DNA of 64,000 nucleotides from Sphagnum magellanicum (GCA_021904315.1 CM038913.1:9051958-9115957); one strand, 5' to 3'. Shown: positions 22,301 through 35,800, counted from the first letter of the stretch. Numbers and translations: made by a program. The notes: a model not told the origin generated them from the letters alone.

Positions 22301-25300
22301 ATTGGTTTCAAAACCACCATTATAGGTTCATGGAAGTTTGATCCAAGCCTTCCCATTATTGAAATTGTTTTTTTCTATATGGACATAAAGCAAGTTATCA
22401 TGATAAATTATCTTCCAATTTTTGGTCTTGATATTTAATACATTTTGTTCCTACATTTTTTTTAAAACCACTTAAATTATTAATCTGGCCAAAATGTTAA
22501 TAGCATATTAAGTACACAAATCATTGGTAACTAAATCAACAAATGCCATATTGGAAATGCAAATCATTCTAATTTTTGACCTATGTATTATTTGTCAATG
22601 ATGTAAATTGAGTTTTAAAAGTGTTTTTTTGTAAGCTTGCATGAAATATGGCTTCATTGAAAACTACCCATTACTTGATTTTACTTCAAAACTTATTTTA
22701 AAATATCTCATCAATTCAACTTTCTCATCTTGGGACCAAAAGTTGAATAATATTTCACCTTTGAAAGTTAATTTTAACTTTTCAATGCTTCAAGTACAAG
22801 GGTTACAAGGGTTAAAAAAGCCCCCTTTGGTTCATTGATCAAAGCAAACCAAGTCATGTATGCATACATTATGAACAAAACCAAACTCATTCAAAAACAA
22901 AGAAATGTCACAACCCTTGTTTTGAAATTGTAACAAAAGCATGAAAGAATGTGAAGTTGAGTAGAAAACAAAGTTGATGACTTAACTTTTAACTACAAAT
23001 GAATTATCCATGAGACTTCAAACAAAGTCCCATAACATCAATGAGTGATTTTATTTTATTTTTAAATGAGGGAAAATGTTGTGACCTTAATTTGAGTGCA
23101 TAGTCCACTCCTAAGAGGGACAACAAAAAAATCCTTCTCAAGATGAAAGAAATTAAATGCTTCCAAATGGGATTAAACCAACTAGGAGATTAAGTATGAC
23201 CTCGACATTGGAGTCATGACTGATACTAAGGCATGAGAAGGAAAACAAGTTAAAATAATGTCTTGAAATTCAAACACATTCTCACAAATGTGTGAAAATG
23301 CAAGACAACATAAGATAATGAATCTTAAACATTCCCAAATGATAATCAATTTGTGAATTAGAATTTCAAGGTGTCCCAAATTTTTGAAATGTGCCCCTTT
23401 TAAACCATTTGAAAAGTCTTTTAAAAAGATGTTTAAAACAAGGTTAAATTCCCCATTTGGAGATCTGAAACACAATTTATGGTCAAAAAATGGTTTTTGA
23501 CTATTAAAACAATTAACAAAGAGGTCAAAAGGTCAAATGACCTTTGAATGGAATTTGTGATACAACATTGAAAAAATTTCTTCAAGGGTTTCATTTTTTC
23601 TTTTCAAAGTTCCCATATAAAAGTTTATATATTAGAATTATGAACCCACAAAATCATAGGGTCCTTCTTACATAATTTTATGATTTTGGGATTTTCAAAT
23701 TTTCAAATTGGGAATTTTGAATATTTTGAGAATTTTAACCATTTTGACGTAGTCCCTACCATCAATCATAGAATATATTATAAGGGAGGAAAATGGCAAC
23801 TCCTTTCAAATCTAGATCATGTGTGTTTTTGGAATGTGAGTTGTTTGTGCCTCATTTGTGCACCATTTTGGCTCTAATTTTCAATAATCATTATATTTCT
23901 TGATTTGTGTCTATTGATTTCATCTTGAGTTCAACATATTGAATTCATCTTAATTTCATCATGGAACCCCATACCTTTTTTTTGTCCAATGAATGGAGCT
24001 AGGAGCATGCCCAAGACTTTGGGGACACATTAGAAAAATATGTCTAACTATTTAATAACTTCCCAAATGGGGGGGACACTAATTAAAAAAAAGGTAAAAA
24101 ATATAAGGTGCAATATATTGGTTGTTGGGTAAAAATTATAAGTTAATTAGTTAAGAAATAGGGTACATTCTATTCAAATAGTCCATTTAATTATAATACA
24201 TGGTATGTAATAATCTGAAATAATGGATTATAATTAACATAAGATGGTTTATATATATATTAGAAAATTAAATAATAATAAGGTGATAAAAAAATAGGTT
24301 GGATAATTATCTAACCCCCCCCCCCCCCCCCACCCCCTTTAAAAATGGTTGTTTGACACATGTAGATGCCAAACTTTACATTAAGTGTCCCTCTTAGGAA
24401 TAACTTTTATCTTTTCATCATTTTCTTCATGGTATTATATTATCTTCATTTGTATTTTTTTATTTTCCATGTTTCACATTCAGTTGGCTGTAATGATTAC
24501 AAAACACAAAGCTAGTGATGGTTGTATTTTTCTTCCCATATATTTCCATATGATAAATTGATGGTTAATTATCATAATACATGGGCATTGAAATGGTTTG
24601 TACATAATTATCCCCAATATTCTAACAAGTATCATGCTCAAATTTCACATCAAATACATTATAATATGGTTAGATCTCATTTTCAAACAAACAAAGTGGT
24701 TGCTTGAAATCATGAAAAATAAAACTAAACAACCTTTGACACACGCAATAAAAACCAAAACAATAATGTGGTAGGTATCCCTAACTTTTTTTAAAAAAAT
24801 AAATAAAATCCACATTGGGACTAAAAAAGAAAAAAAAAGGAAAAAACATGTTATCAACAAAACGTTAACAATAGATTTACACAACTAGATGTAAACCAAA
24901 AAAAATAAAATTAGGCCTAGGACAAAATGCCAATACACTTCACAAATTTTGATAATATTATATGAAAATATGATGCTAAAACTTTTCAATAATTGGAATA
25001 ACACTTTAAATTTCACATAATATTCATAAAAATTTATGTGATTATTCAAAATTACATCAACATAATTCTAATTTACATACCATTGGACCTAAGGATTAAA
25101 AAAACAAAAAAACACTTAAGGTCCAATTGTGATATATGGAGACACTTTTGCATAACCAATGTTTACTTGACATGTTTGCAAGTTTAATACATCAAATTCA
25201 TGTTGAAAATGTTTATTGTATTTGTGAACACCCTCTATAATATATCAATCTGGCATTTGGATCAATTTTAATGTAATCTTATGAATGTAAAATACTTTCA

Positions 25301-27169
25301 TCATACGTATGTTTAAAAATTTGTTAAATGATGTTAAAAATTTGTCCAAATTGTATAATTTACATTCACTTAGGACTAATATTCAAGAATTATCTAAATG
25401 CTACTAAAAACTCCTATTATCTTAGGTGGACCCTTTCATCATTAGACCTTAAATATTAGCATCCCATGATTGAAGACATATATTTTGATTATATTATTTT
25501 GTGAGTAAAAGCATTTGCATACAACAATTTCCCCTCCTTCATTTTCCATACTTCGAATACTAAAACCCAATCATAAAATTCCCAAGTTTTCAATAGTTTA
25601 ATACAAATATTGTTGGAGTACATTAAAAATTCAACCCTATTCAAAGACATTATGTTAATACATTCACACACCATTTAGGTTCATGTTATGATTTCACAAA
25701 ATTTTCACCCCACTTTTCCCTCAATTGTCTTCAATTAATTGATTACACAAATATCAATATTCTCATTTCTTTCAATATTGATTTCAATTTGAACAACTCA
25801 TTTTTTCAAGGTACATGTTAGGATTAACCACATTTCCAAAAATGTGATTCTATGGTAATGTTGTACACTTTTATTTTACAAAGTTAATGCCATGGTTTTC
25901 CGCTTAATATAATCATAATTGAAAAAAATTAGATGATGTTTTATTATAGACATGGAAAACATTGACATCAAACTATTGTGAGGTTGTGTTCAATGGGTTT
26001 ATTGTGAAATGTATAATAAAAATTTAGGGGAAATTTTTTCCATTTTTTCTTCAAATAATGTGCAAAAAATAGGTGCAACTAATTGAAAATTTTATAACTT
26101 ACATAAAGTTGTTTAGATGTGATTATGAAAAATATTTTAAATATTTTAAAATTTAAGAAAAATAGTCTTTTAATATTCTATTAATGTAGCATGTGCCATT
26201 AGCCCAAATGTGAATTTGGTACCCAATTCCAAAACCACATTTTGTAATTTAATTGAATTTCCAATGATAAAAACTACTCAAAATTCAATATCTCTAGCAC
26301 TTTAGGTCTAAATTTTCAAACTTCATTAAATCCTACCCATTAAGGGCTTTCCAACAATACCAAAAACATGTTCAAATTCTTCTATAATTGTAGTTTTGAC
26401 TTAAATGATTTTTTAGTGAAAGCATCGTTCAATACTCAATAATTTTTCATTGTATGTGAAAATCATATGAAACCAACTCAATGCACCCCTATTCATCAAG
26501 GGCTTTCCGACAATATCAAGATCATGGAAAAGGCACCATGGTTTGAAAGATCTCAACACGACAAACAAATAAAACAAACAAATAGACTACCTTCTTTCAT
26601 ACATATATTGCCTAGTAACATACCCAAAAATGCCTCTTTTGTTTCACATGGTTCATAAAATATGCACATAATGATTTTCTTGAAATAAAAATCAATACAA
26701 CGATGGTCACATGAACAAAACTCCAAAGTTTCATTTCCTAAAACAAATTCCTTTTAGATATGTGGATACATAGTCTCAGAATTTGTATATTTTGCATTCA
26801 ACTATTTCTTATCACAAGTCACAACCTTCCTTATATAAATAAACAAATTATCTTATATATTCATGAACATTTTAATTGAGAAATATTAGTTGCAATAGGT
26901 TAAATCAAACTATGACATTTATGTCACCTTATCATAAAATTATTTTTTACTTAGACACTTTCTTTCAATTGCATTTTAAGTTTGTTTACATTTCATATTA
27001 TATGAAAGTGGATCAAATTTTCAATATGCCAACTTCCTTAAGTCTATCTTAGAATTCATTTGTTCACAAACAATACCAACGACATGTTTGAAGCTTTGAA
27101 TTGAAATTTTGAAAAAACAAAAGTGAATGTATATAAATGTATTAAAAAGGAAATAAAAATTAGAATACA
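19343..27169. other. AT-rich repeat DNA without a supportable gene
   Basis: Apart from the P-loop fragment at 20.5 kb I see no gene. Short frames such as 19862-20254 and 21228-21536 have no recognisable product and no splice context. A C-run of about 20 bp lies near 24307-24330. Two diverged copies of an AAGGGCTTTCC(A/G)ACAAT segment lie near 26341 and 26499. 23085-23480 resembles the dispersed repeat seen at 15.9 and 41.2 kb. Confidence 0.5.
20477..20622 (-). pseudogene. P-loop NTPase fragment (Walker A motif)
   Basis: Read on the minus strand, about 46 codons are open and include DDFVVGSSGVGKSIFLFALV followed by DKLDSNLEVKEF. GSSGVGKS fits the Walker A pattern GxxxxGK(S/T). A hydrophobic strand before it and a helix after it fit a P-loop fold. 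There is no start codon, no continuation on either side and no Walker B motif. It is a remnant of a larger ATPase or GTPase gene, perhaps from a repetitive element carrying P-loop genes. The parent family is not identified. Confidence 0.5.
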
Positions 27170-28215
27170 CCTCAAGTTGCAACCCAATGTAAGTCAAATG
27201 ACAACAAATCAATGTTACAACTAGGTTAATTATAGGTTTGGATAAGACAACCCAATGTTGCAATCATGTTAAATGTTAGATTTTAGGAAATTGAAGACAA
27301 CCAATTTTATAATTAAGTTAATTTATAATTTGAGAAAATTTGAGGGCAACCCAATGTTTGAATTAAGTTAACCCTAAATATCAATGAAAAACATTTATAA
27401 AAAAAAGACATTGAAAAGCATATCACATTGGCTTACCCTAATGTTTAAGGGTTAATGATAGATTAGGGAAAGTAGATGACAACCCAATGTTGAATTAGGT
27501 TATTGATAGATTTGGGAAAAGTTGAGGACAATTCAATGTTACAATGAGATTAATGATAGATTTGGAACAATCACAAACAACCAAGGTAACAATTATGTTA
27601 ATGATAGATTTGAGAGAGCTAAAAACAACCCAATACCCAATGGTTCCAATTATGTTAATGATAGATTTATATAAACTTAAAAAAACAACCCAACATTATA
27701 GTCATGTCAAGTGATAGATTTCAAAAAGTTGAAAACAACTTGATATTACAATTAAGTGAATGAATGAGAGATTGGGGAAAGTTAAAAATCTTTTTTTTTG
27801 GGAACTCGATGTTGCAATTAGGCATATGATAGATTGGGGGAAAGGTGAAAGCAACCCAATGTTGCAATTAGGCAAATGATAGATTGGGGGAAAGGTAAAA
27901 GCAACCCAATGTTGCAATTAGGTTAATGATTGATTGGATTGCAATTAGGCTAATGATAGATTTGGGGATAGGTGAGGGCAACCCAATGTTGCAATTAGGC
28001 TAATGATAGATTTGGGATAGGTGAGGGCAACCCAATGTTGCAATTAGGCTAATGCTAGGATTTGGGGAAAGGTGAGTGCAACCCAATGTTGCAATTAGGC
28101 TAATGCTAGGATTTGGGGAAAGGTGAGTGCAACCCAATAATGTTGCAATTAGGTTTATGATAGATTGGGGGAAAGATGAGGGCAACCCAATTAGGTTAAT
28201 GATAGATTTTGGGGG
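27170..28215. repeat. Long degenerate minisatellite, ~50-60 bp unit
   Basis: The core is CAACCCAATGTTGCAATTAG, then G(G/C)TAATGATAGATTTGGG and a GGTGAGGG or GTTGA spacer. Units from about 27170 to 27780 are diverged, while those from about 27820 to 28180 are nearly identical. At least a dozen units are visible. The array ends about 140 bp before the ATG of the NFU gene, so it sits in or next to that promoter. Confidence 0.9.
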
Positions 28216-28357
28216 AAGCATGAACTTAAGAGTGTTTGGATGGTGTCCAAATCCAAATCCAAACGTAGCAAACATGTTTGCAATTTGTGAGAGTTGCATG
28301 AATTGAAATCTTGGTTTTTGGTTCTTGTTGTTTGTTTTCTCTTTGGAGTTTCTTCAA

Positions 28358-30997
28358 ATGGCAGGAGCAGCAGTAGCAGCAGCTAAGGTGGTGCGGCTTC
28401 TGGGCAAGCAAAGGGAATTCAACCACTTCTCTCTCCTTCTTCTTTTAGGGTTAAGGGGTGCTGGGAAAATTTCGCGGAGATGGTTTGTAGCTGCTGTTTC
28501 TTCTTCTTCTTCTTCTTCTTCTTCTTCTGCAAGAACTGGATATGAATGTTTCCAATATGGAAGAAGCAACAGCGATGGCAGATGGAGGATGCAGGGTAAT
28601 TCTTGGTTCAATTCATCGCTACTTTCTTCAAGTGGTAAGTTAGTCCACTTCAGCTCTTTTCTTTATGTGTCCCAGATTCTCGGTGTCTGAAGTAGAATTT
28701 CTGAATCAAGAGAACATTTGTAAATGGGATTTTGTTGAAGCAGGCCTTGCAAATGGTTTCAGTCATGTTTGTTGAGCAGCATGCTGTTCAAGACCTAAAC
28801 TTTGCCCTAATCCCTTCTGACAACTTGTTTGTCAATTTTTAAGAATGTTGTCCAAATTCTCAGTGTCTGAAGTTCCGAACTGTGAGAATGTGGATGTTAT
28901 CAAATGGGCCTTGCAAATGGTGTCATGCGGAGCAGCATACTGTGCTAGACCTAAACTTTTGTCCTTGGCCTTGAATTTGTCAATATCTAATATATCGTAA
29001 GAAACTCTGGATTTTCTAAGATGTTGTGAAGAGAATTTGATTTTTCTAAGAAGCTGTGAGAGAGTCTCTGAATTTTCTAACATGTTGTGAAGAGAATCTG
29101 AATTTTCTAAGATGTTGTGAAAGAATCTGGATTGTAATGAATTGGGCCTTGCGAATGGTGTCATGTTGAGACTGTTCTAGACATAGACTTTGTCCTCATC
29201 CTTGAATTTCTTGATATTTAAGATATTGTGACAAAATCTGGATTTTATGAAGCAGGGCTTGCAAATGGGACAGCATATTTTTCTAGACCTAATTTTTTTT
29301 CCTGAGCCTTGAATTTCTGAATGTGAAGATGTTGTGAGAAGCAGAATTCTGAATGAATGAAATGGGAAGCAGGGCAGCGACGGAGTATGTTCATACAGAC
29401 ACAGTCAACACCCAACCCTGACTCTCTCATGTTCCAGCCAGGACGTCCAGTCATGGAGATTGGCAGCTCTGACTTCCCAAGTGCTCGCTCTGCTATGCAG
29501 TCTCCACTGGCAAAGGCCCTTTTCTCAGTTGATGGTATGTGTAATCTTTCCTCTTCTCATCTTGGTGAGGTGCACTTTTTTTTCTTCTTTTTCTTCTCCA
29601 GTATTGTACTTCTGCTTGTAGCAAATTGATTGCAAGCATCTCCAAGGAAGATTGGAGTCCAGTCTAGACCAATGCATCAAAAAGCACCAATCAAAAGTTT
29701 GCTTGGAGGTTAGGACACTGGCAAACTTTGCCAGTGTGGGAACTGAGAGGCAGCAAGGTGTCTGGCCCCCTGAAAGAAGCAAGTCTTCTTAAGAGAAACA
29801 AAGTATGAAGAGTTACTTTGCCATGGATATGTGAATGATGGCAACGATAGTTTGAAGTATTCACCGTGTTTTGAGGCATTGTGCTTCGTCAGGTGTGACA
29901 AGGGTTTTTTTTGGGGCTGATTTTGTGACGGTAACAAAGGCGGAGGAAGTGTCATGGGCAGTTTTGAAGCCTCACATATTTGCTGGTATCATGGATTTCT
30001 ATTCCACAAAGCAACCTCTCTTTTATGATGCGCAGGCACAAGCTTCAGACACTGCGATACATGAAGTATGTATCCAACCAGTAGTAACTTGTTGATGTGG
30101 GGGCACTCTTTTTCCCCTACTTTGGTTGCTTAATGCTGATGATTCATTATGCTGGTTTCATGGGTTTACAAACCCATTTGTGTGTTGGAGCTGCATACCA
30201 GTCATTGGGTTTGGCAAATCCAGCAAATCTTCACACCTCTCCATACTGACAAATCACTCTCTGTTTTCTTGCTTCAATGTCTGCTTCTTTCCTTGCCTTC
30301 ATTTGTGGCGATGACAAATTCTGAAGATTGGGTTTGCAAAAAACTGTCATTGCTTGGTGAGTCACAAATTGAGGGGATGATGGTGACCAGGATGATGATG
30401 AGACAGTAGCAATGATTAAGGAATTGCTGGAGACAAGGATCCGACCAGCTGTCCAAGATGATGGTGGTGACATTGAATACAGGGGCTATGATCTGTGAGC
30501 ATTTATTTACTACTGCAGTCAATTTTTGAACAGAGGGATGAACTTAGATTTCACAGCTGAGAGACTCTGTGAGATCTGTCTGAGTTTTTGCTGCTTCAAG
30601 CTTCGTCCTGAAGTGCAATTTCAGTGTGGAGGTCATCAACCTCTGCATTTGGTTTTAAGCTTGCAGAAGGGCTTGTGATCAATGGTGCAGAGAATCAGGC
30701 ATCGTGTCATTGAAGATGCAAGGGGCTTGCAGTGGATGTCCAAGCTCTGCAGTCACCCTAAAGTCGGGTATTGAGAATATGTTGATGCACTATGTACCTG
30801 AGGTGAGCTCATCTGGTTGGCATCATGTTTGATCATCCTTGCATTGATATGAACAAATATGTCTTGTATACATGGGATGCATGTTTTTTTCCTGAATATT
30901 TGCTGTTTGATATTCTTGGAGGCAGGTTAAAGGAGTTTTAGAAGTTCATGACTCTGACTCTGACGAGGAAGAAAGCGCAAGCCCAACAACAGGCTGA
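28358..30997 (+). CDS. NFU4/NFU5-type mitochondrial iron-sulfur cluster scaffold
   Basis: NFU proteins carry or transfer [4Fe-4S] clusters to mitochondrial enzymes. Exons: 28358-28634, 29373-29534, 29893-30065, 30391-30494, 30691-30802, 30926-30997. They total 900 bases, exactly 299 codons plus stop, with consistent phases. Exon 1 encodes an Ala/Arg/Ser-rich presequence-like leader with a nine-Ser run and no acids near the start. The Nfu N-terminal domain begins at about residue 98 with [19 protein letters not shown] and continues through exon 3 ([16 protein letters not shown]). Exon 4 opens the NifU-like C-terminal domain ([20 protein letters not shown]). Exon 5 has [20 protein letters not shown] with the cluster-binding CxxC at about Cys252 and Cys255. 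The tail is acidic (SDSDEEES). Order and motifs match Arabidopsis NFU4/NFU5. Intron 1 is repetitive, and a minisatellite lies just upstream of the start. Confidence 0.94.
28738..29372. repeat. Repeats inside NFU intron 1 that resemble the exon 2 acceptor region
   Basis: Four diverged copies of a block with GGCCTTGCAAATGG, an AGCAGCAT-type part and TAGACCTAAACTTT start near 28741, 28907, 29145 and 29255. Between them a 28-32 bp subrepeat, TTTTCTAAGATGTTGTGAAG, recurs about four times (29012-29125). Two blocks begin with GAAGCAGG, the same string that forms the true exon 2 acceptor at 29367-29374. Confidence 0.8.
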
Positions 30998-31477
30998 GTT
31001 ATCCTTAAATTTTTGGTCTTATTTTCTTCAAACTTATCTACTGGAAGGAAGCCATGGCTGAAGAAGACTCCTGGTTCCAAGTCAACTTTGCATGGACTTG
31101 TGCAATCAGCAGACAAGAAGATATACCCATGATGAAAAAGAAATAACTCTTGGAGCTTGTCTTGTCATTTTTGCAAGTCTCTAATTGTCTCGCTGTGTTG
31201 TTCATGTTAGATCAAGATAGGATGGTCACTTTACTGTTCTGTTTGATAATGGGGATCTTCCAACCAGCTGTACATATAGCATTCTTTAGTGTGCTGTAAA
31301 TTCATCCCTGTTCATTTGGCTATAAAAACTCCTCTGCTTCTGTTGGCTCACAAATCCTACATTCTAATCAACAGAATAATATGAAGGCTCTCTATGGTTG
31401 GTTGTCCTGGACTGGACCCTTGCATTGAATTGCAAAACTCAGGACTCTCTTTGGTAAGATGCTATGTTTGAGTTGAT
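30998..31477. other. Probable 3' region of the NFU gene
   Basis: The composition is transcribed-like and no further coding frame continues the NFU gene. I see no exon. Confidence 0.45.
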
Positions 31478-32352
31478 ATGCTTTCAACTTCAAAAAGTGT
31501 TCTGATGGAAAGGCTTCTGTTCAACCAAAGAGCTTGCTGCTCAGCCTGGAATGCCGCAGTGAAATCCCTCTTACCAACCCTGAACCTTGTATGTAGCTTT
31601 GACTTGGGTTTATCAGGGCTTTTGGGTGTGTCCATGTTTGGCTGGATTGTGCAGAGCAGCGGATTCTCTCCCACGTAATGTTTCTAGCATCCCCTGGTCA
31701 TCCCCATTTGTTCAGGTTGGTATCCAACCTTCCCCCAGCTACTGGACTGTATTGAATAGAGCTTGTGTTCCCTGATTGCAAAAGAAGAATCTCTGATTCA
31801 TTTTCATCTCATCACTATGCAAGTGGCACCCATCTCTTTCCTCTTTCCATCTGTGTCTTGGTGTTTGTGATTTTTGTCAGTGAGAGAATTGCAATTTCTT
31901 ATTGCAGGAAGGGCCAACATGGGAGGTCTACCACATTGTGAGGGAGGCACAGAGGATCAGCTTAGCCCACAGCTGTTGGACCTCAACTGGAAGCTCAAGG
32001 TTTTTGAGCCTTCTTTCCCAACCCTCAGAAATAAGCATTTCTTCATAATTGAGGCATAAGGTTGTGTGCAAATTGTCAAGAGAACTTGGTTAGAATTGAG
32101 AATCTTCAGGATCCAAATTGTTGGTCGTTAGAAAACATCTGTTCTTGAAGTTGAGAAATGCTTGCAACAGAGACTAAAAAAGGGAGCCTGTACAGAATAC
32201 CAGTAGAAAAGTGTGGTTTTGCCGATGGTGATGGATATCACTCCTGACAGCACATGAAATTGTAATGAAAATCAGTATGACATTTGGGACATTTGGGACA
32301 TCTGTTTGCAGTTTTACAGTTGGCAGCAGCTCCATGGCAGGCATCACTCTTG
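31478..32352 (+). CDS. Possible further gene; one segment resembles a COMM domain
   Basis: The clearest segment is 31908-31999, flanked by TTATTGCAG and AAG|GTTTTT. In one frame it ends QLSPQLLDLNWKLK, which resembles the start of a COMM domain (leucines, then D-(L/M)-x-W-(K/R)). A later segment at 32320-32352, after TTTTACAG, reads GSSSMAGITLEVKVVHV and stops, resembling a COMM strand. The phases of these two do not join with the splice sites I can see, and another frame of the first segment is equally open (EGPTWEVYHIVREAQ). An upstream frame at 31478-31660 (RACCSAWNAAVKSLL) may belong here. The call rests on weak resemblance, and this could be non-coding. Confidence 0.2.
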
Positions 32353-32564
32353 AGGTTAAAGTGGTGCATGTCTAACAGTGGTGTTTCTCAGTGAGTTGTG
32401 CATCTTTTTACCCTGGAAAGCCTACTGGCAACTGATCTTCTACACGCTCTACTACACAACTACTATGACCAAGAAACCAATTGATGTTCCATGATTTGAG
32501 GTTATAGTCATCAGGTAGTTGGGGCTCGGGACCCCTCTAGTGTAAAGATATCAAGGGGGTTTTC

Positions 32565-32875
32565 CAGTGTTGGGCACACTTTTTCTTGGAAAGAACCAGC
32601 CACCATTCATAGACCCTTGACCAGTGGTTCTTATAACCTCAAAGAACTGATTTTGACACAGTACCATGGTTTCTTCAAAGACCAAAGAACTGGTCAAAGA
32701 ATCTACCCTGAATTGATGGGTCTTCGCTGGTTCTTTCACAAATCCTGCCAGTTTTTTGAATTCTTTCAAAAAACCACCCAGAACCAGAGGTTCTTTGATC
32801 CTGGAAATTTTCAAAAAACTGGAAGTGGAGGTTATAACAAAAGTTCTATCAAAATCTAAGAACCACCCAACACTG
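32565..32875. mobile_element. Non-autonomous hAT-type MITE, 311 bp
   Basis: It begins CAGTGTTGGG (32565-32574) and ends CCCAACACTG (32866-32875), perfect 10-bp terminal inverted repeats of the hAT kind. Flanks are GGGTTTTC and GTTTTTTC, an 8-bp target duplication with two mismatches. The interior is self-complementary in part (TTATAACCTC against GAGGTTATAA). It carries no transposase, so it would have depended on an autonomous hAT element elsewhere. Confidence 0.8.
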
Positions 32876-35800
32876 GTTTTTTCTGTCATTGGCTTTTGTA
32901 AAATGTCAGCAGAAGAATGGTTCAAGGGTATGAAGTTCTTGAGGTGTTTGTGGTAAACAGTACTTCTTGTGTGTGTGTTTTTCCCATTTTGTAAGTACAA
33001 ATTTGGGTTGAACCTAGACCTAATCTTACCCGATTTTTTTAAACCAAAAAACAGACTGTCAACTACAAAGATCAATATGTCCAATGTGCCTTGTCAGCCT
33101 AGCTCTGCAATGGCTGCACAAACCCAAACCCCTTTCCTAGCTCATTGGGTTACACCTTATATTTAAGATGTCGCATCCATGTCATGTGATGACTTTCCAA
33201 TCCATACATATGCATGCCATCTATGAGTAAAGTTGTTTGGTTTAGCAAATGATTCACTTGCCATTTTGTTTCTAATTCAAGTGTTGTTACTTCCAATACC
33301 TATCAACAATGACCCACAAATGACATGTCTAATCATGTATGAAAACCCTAATCATGTTATGATTGTCTTGAAATTGCAAAAAAACAATGATTTTAGGCTT
33401 TGTTGGAAACCTAGATTGAACATTGTGCAACATGACCATCATTGAACGAGAAGGTGTCTCATGTTTTGTGGTACATTTCTTATTCAAAAAATATTACAAC
33501 AATATAATCCATACATGATTGATAAGTTCAAATGTTACATGAATTAGAGGTTGAACAATGAACACCAAAGATTGAACACTAACGATTCGTTCATTGGTTC
33601 CATTTTATAAGATACGAACTAGTTCATAAGAGTGCTTCATACTTAACACACAAGGTTATTTAATAGTTCAAGGTTTTCAACTTGAGTCGTTAAGATGGTT
33701 TTAAATTAAGCTTTTGTTTCTTTATTCCCATGTAACACATGTAACTAATGACAAGGAAACCTATCAAAAAAAACATTATCAAGATACAAGGATGACATAA
33801 CCATATTGACCAACATAAAAGGATCACCTAATAATTTTTAAAGTCGTTTGTTTAAAGAAATGGCTTGTATAAAAAGGCTTTTAAAAAGTTCATTTGAGAT
33901 TCATCATACATACTTGATTTCAATGGTCAATTTTGATTTACCAAGCTTCTAATTCCAAAGCAACTACCATTAACTGTTTAAAAAATTGTTCATGTTTGCT
34001 TACAAGCAAAAGTTAATGTTATATGAACAGATCATGTTTTATGATTAAAGTAAATGATTGAGAATTAAATGTACTTTTGAATCATTTTTTCAATGTATGA
34101 ATGGATCTATGTTTTCATTTCATGATGATTATATGAATATGTTTGAGTTTCAATGAGTAGAACAAGTAATCCTGTAAATTAATTTTATCTTTTCAAGAAA
34201 CAAGCACATGGAAAAGAAGTAGATGTTAAATCATTCAACCAAACTTTCTCTTACCTCAAATATTAAACATCATTTTTTTCCTTTAAAAGGAAAAGGGGGC
34301 TTTGGTGAAAACAATTTCAACTATAATTTCAATAGCAAATGCAACTTGCAATGATAAATTATAATTTAAAATTGTGGACCAAAAATTTTGACCTTGTGTC
34401 AAGTCAAAATTAACTCATAGTTGTAAACAAAATTCATGTGGCACCCACATTACCATTTTAGTTAGAGACATTTTTAGTTATAAAGAACTAACAAAGCAAG
34501 ATTACACAATGTGGATTCCACATTGGCAAGCCAATCGATCTAAATTCTAGATCCACCTATGTGTCATGCTATTCATATTGATGAAACTAGAAACTCAATT
34601 ATGTTCAAACTATTTCAAACAACCACAACCACTAGTTTGATAAATTTGGCCTATTCACATTGGTCAAATTTGAAACAACAACCATTATATTCAATTACAC
34701 ACATACATATGGCGCAAGTCAATATGTTTTTTGAAACTATAAAGTGGTGCAATTGTTCATTATGGCCATACACATGTTGCAAAATGTGACATCCAGAATC
34801 CACCATGGCTTACCTTGTGTACAATTCTTGGATAATTAATGCAAATTCCAAAATTCTTTAATGACATGTGGTGCTTCACGATTAGTTGATATATAGTAAA
34901 ATGCTAACTCAAATGGTTTGGGCGGCAATTGATAATTAATCAAAATGAGGTGGAAAAAAATCTACATAATAACGTTATAACAAGTAAAATAATTAACACA
35001 TGTTAGGATATCTAATTAATCAAGTAAAGGGACAATGAGAATGAAGATGAAAAATATTCTTAAAATAATTGCATGAGAGTGCAAAATCAATCATCAATTT
35101 GATATACAATTGATTTGCATGTCAAATCTTAATAGGAATTCAATGAAAACAAAGTTAAAAGAAATGAAATGTTAGTTTTAAAACAATACAAATGTAGTTC
35201 ATAATGCATAAATGGAAAATAACATTCACAAGCTAAAATGTCCATAAATGGACATCACAATATGATTTTCTTTGCACCCTTGTGGATTATATGATTTCTT
35301 TCCCAAGTCAAATGGATTTTGAATTTTATAAAAATGGATTCATGTACATGTGATTAAATTCTGTTAGGTATAATCACAAAATTACTTGAAACTATGTTGC
35401 ATACCAAAAGGGGGACTTTTTAATTTGCAGGACCTCTAGTGTCACAATGCATTAAAAACTTGTAATTGCACTCATCACAATCATAATTTGTACAATTAGA
35501 TAGCAATATCATCTCCCCAACATTGATAAATGTTAGTATTAACACAATATATGAATTTCCAAACCAATTCGATATGGTTCAAAAAAAAATTAGTGTTTTT
35601 ACAACACCAAAATTAATGGAAAATGACAAACTCCTAACTTTCAACATGGTATTTTTGAAATGTGTGTAAATTTTTCCACAAAAATTTGTATCGTGGCATG
35701 AAATAAAAGTTGACCATTAATTATTTATATTGAAAATACTTATTTGCCCCAAGATTAGACATCCAAAGAATTTACATTTTTAGCACTACAAAAACACATG

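Noticed and set aside
28000..28299. 99-codon minus-strand frame in the minisatellite
   Set aside because: It follows the repeat unit and has no splice or homology support.
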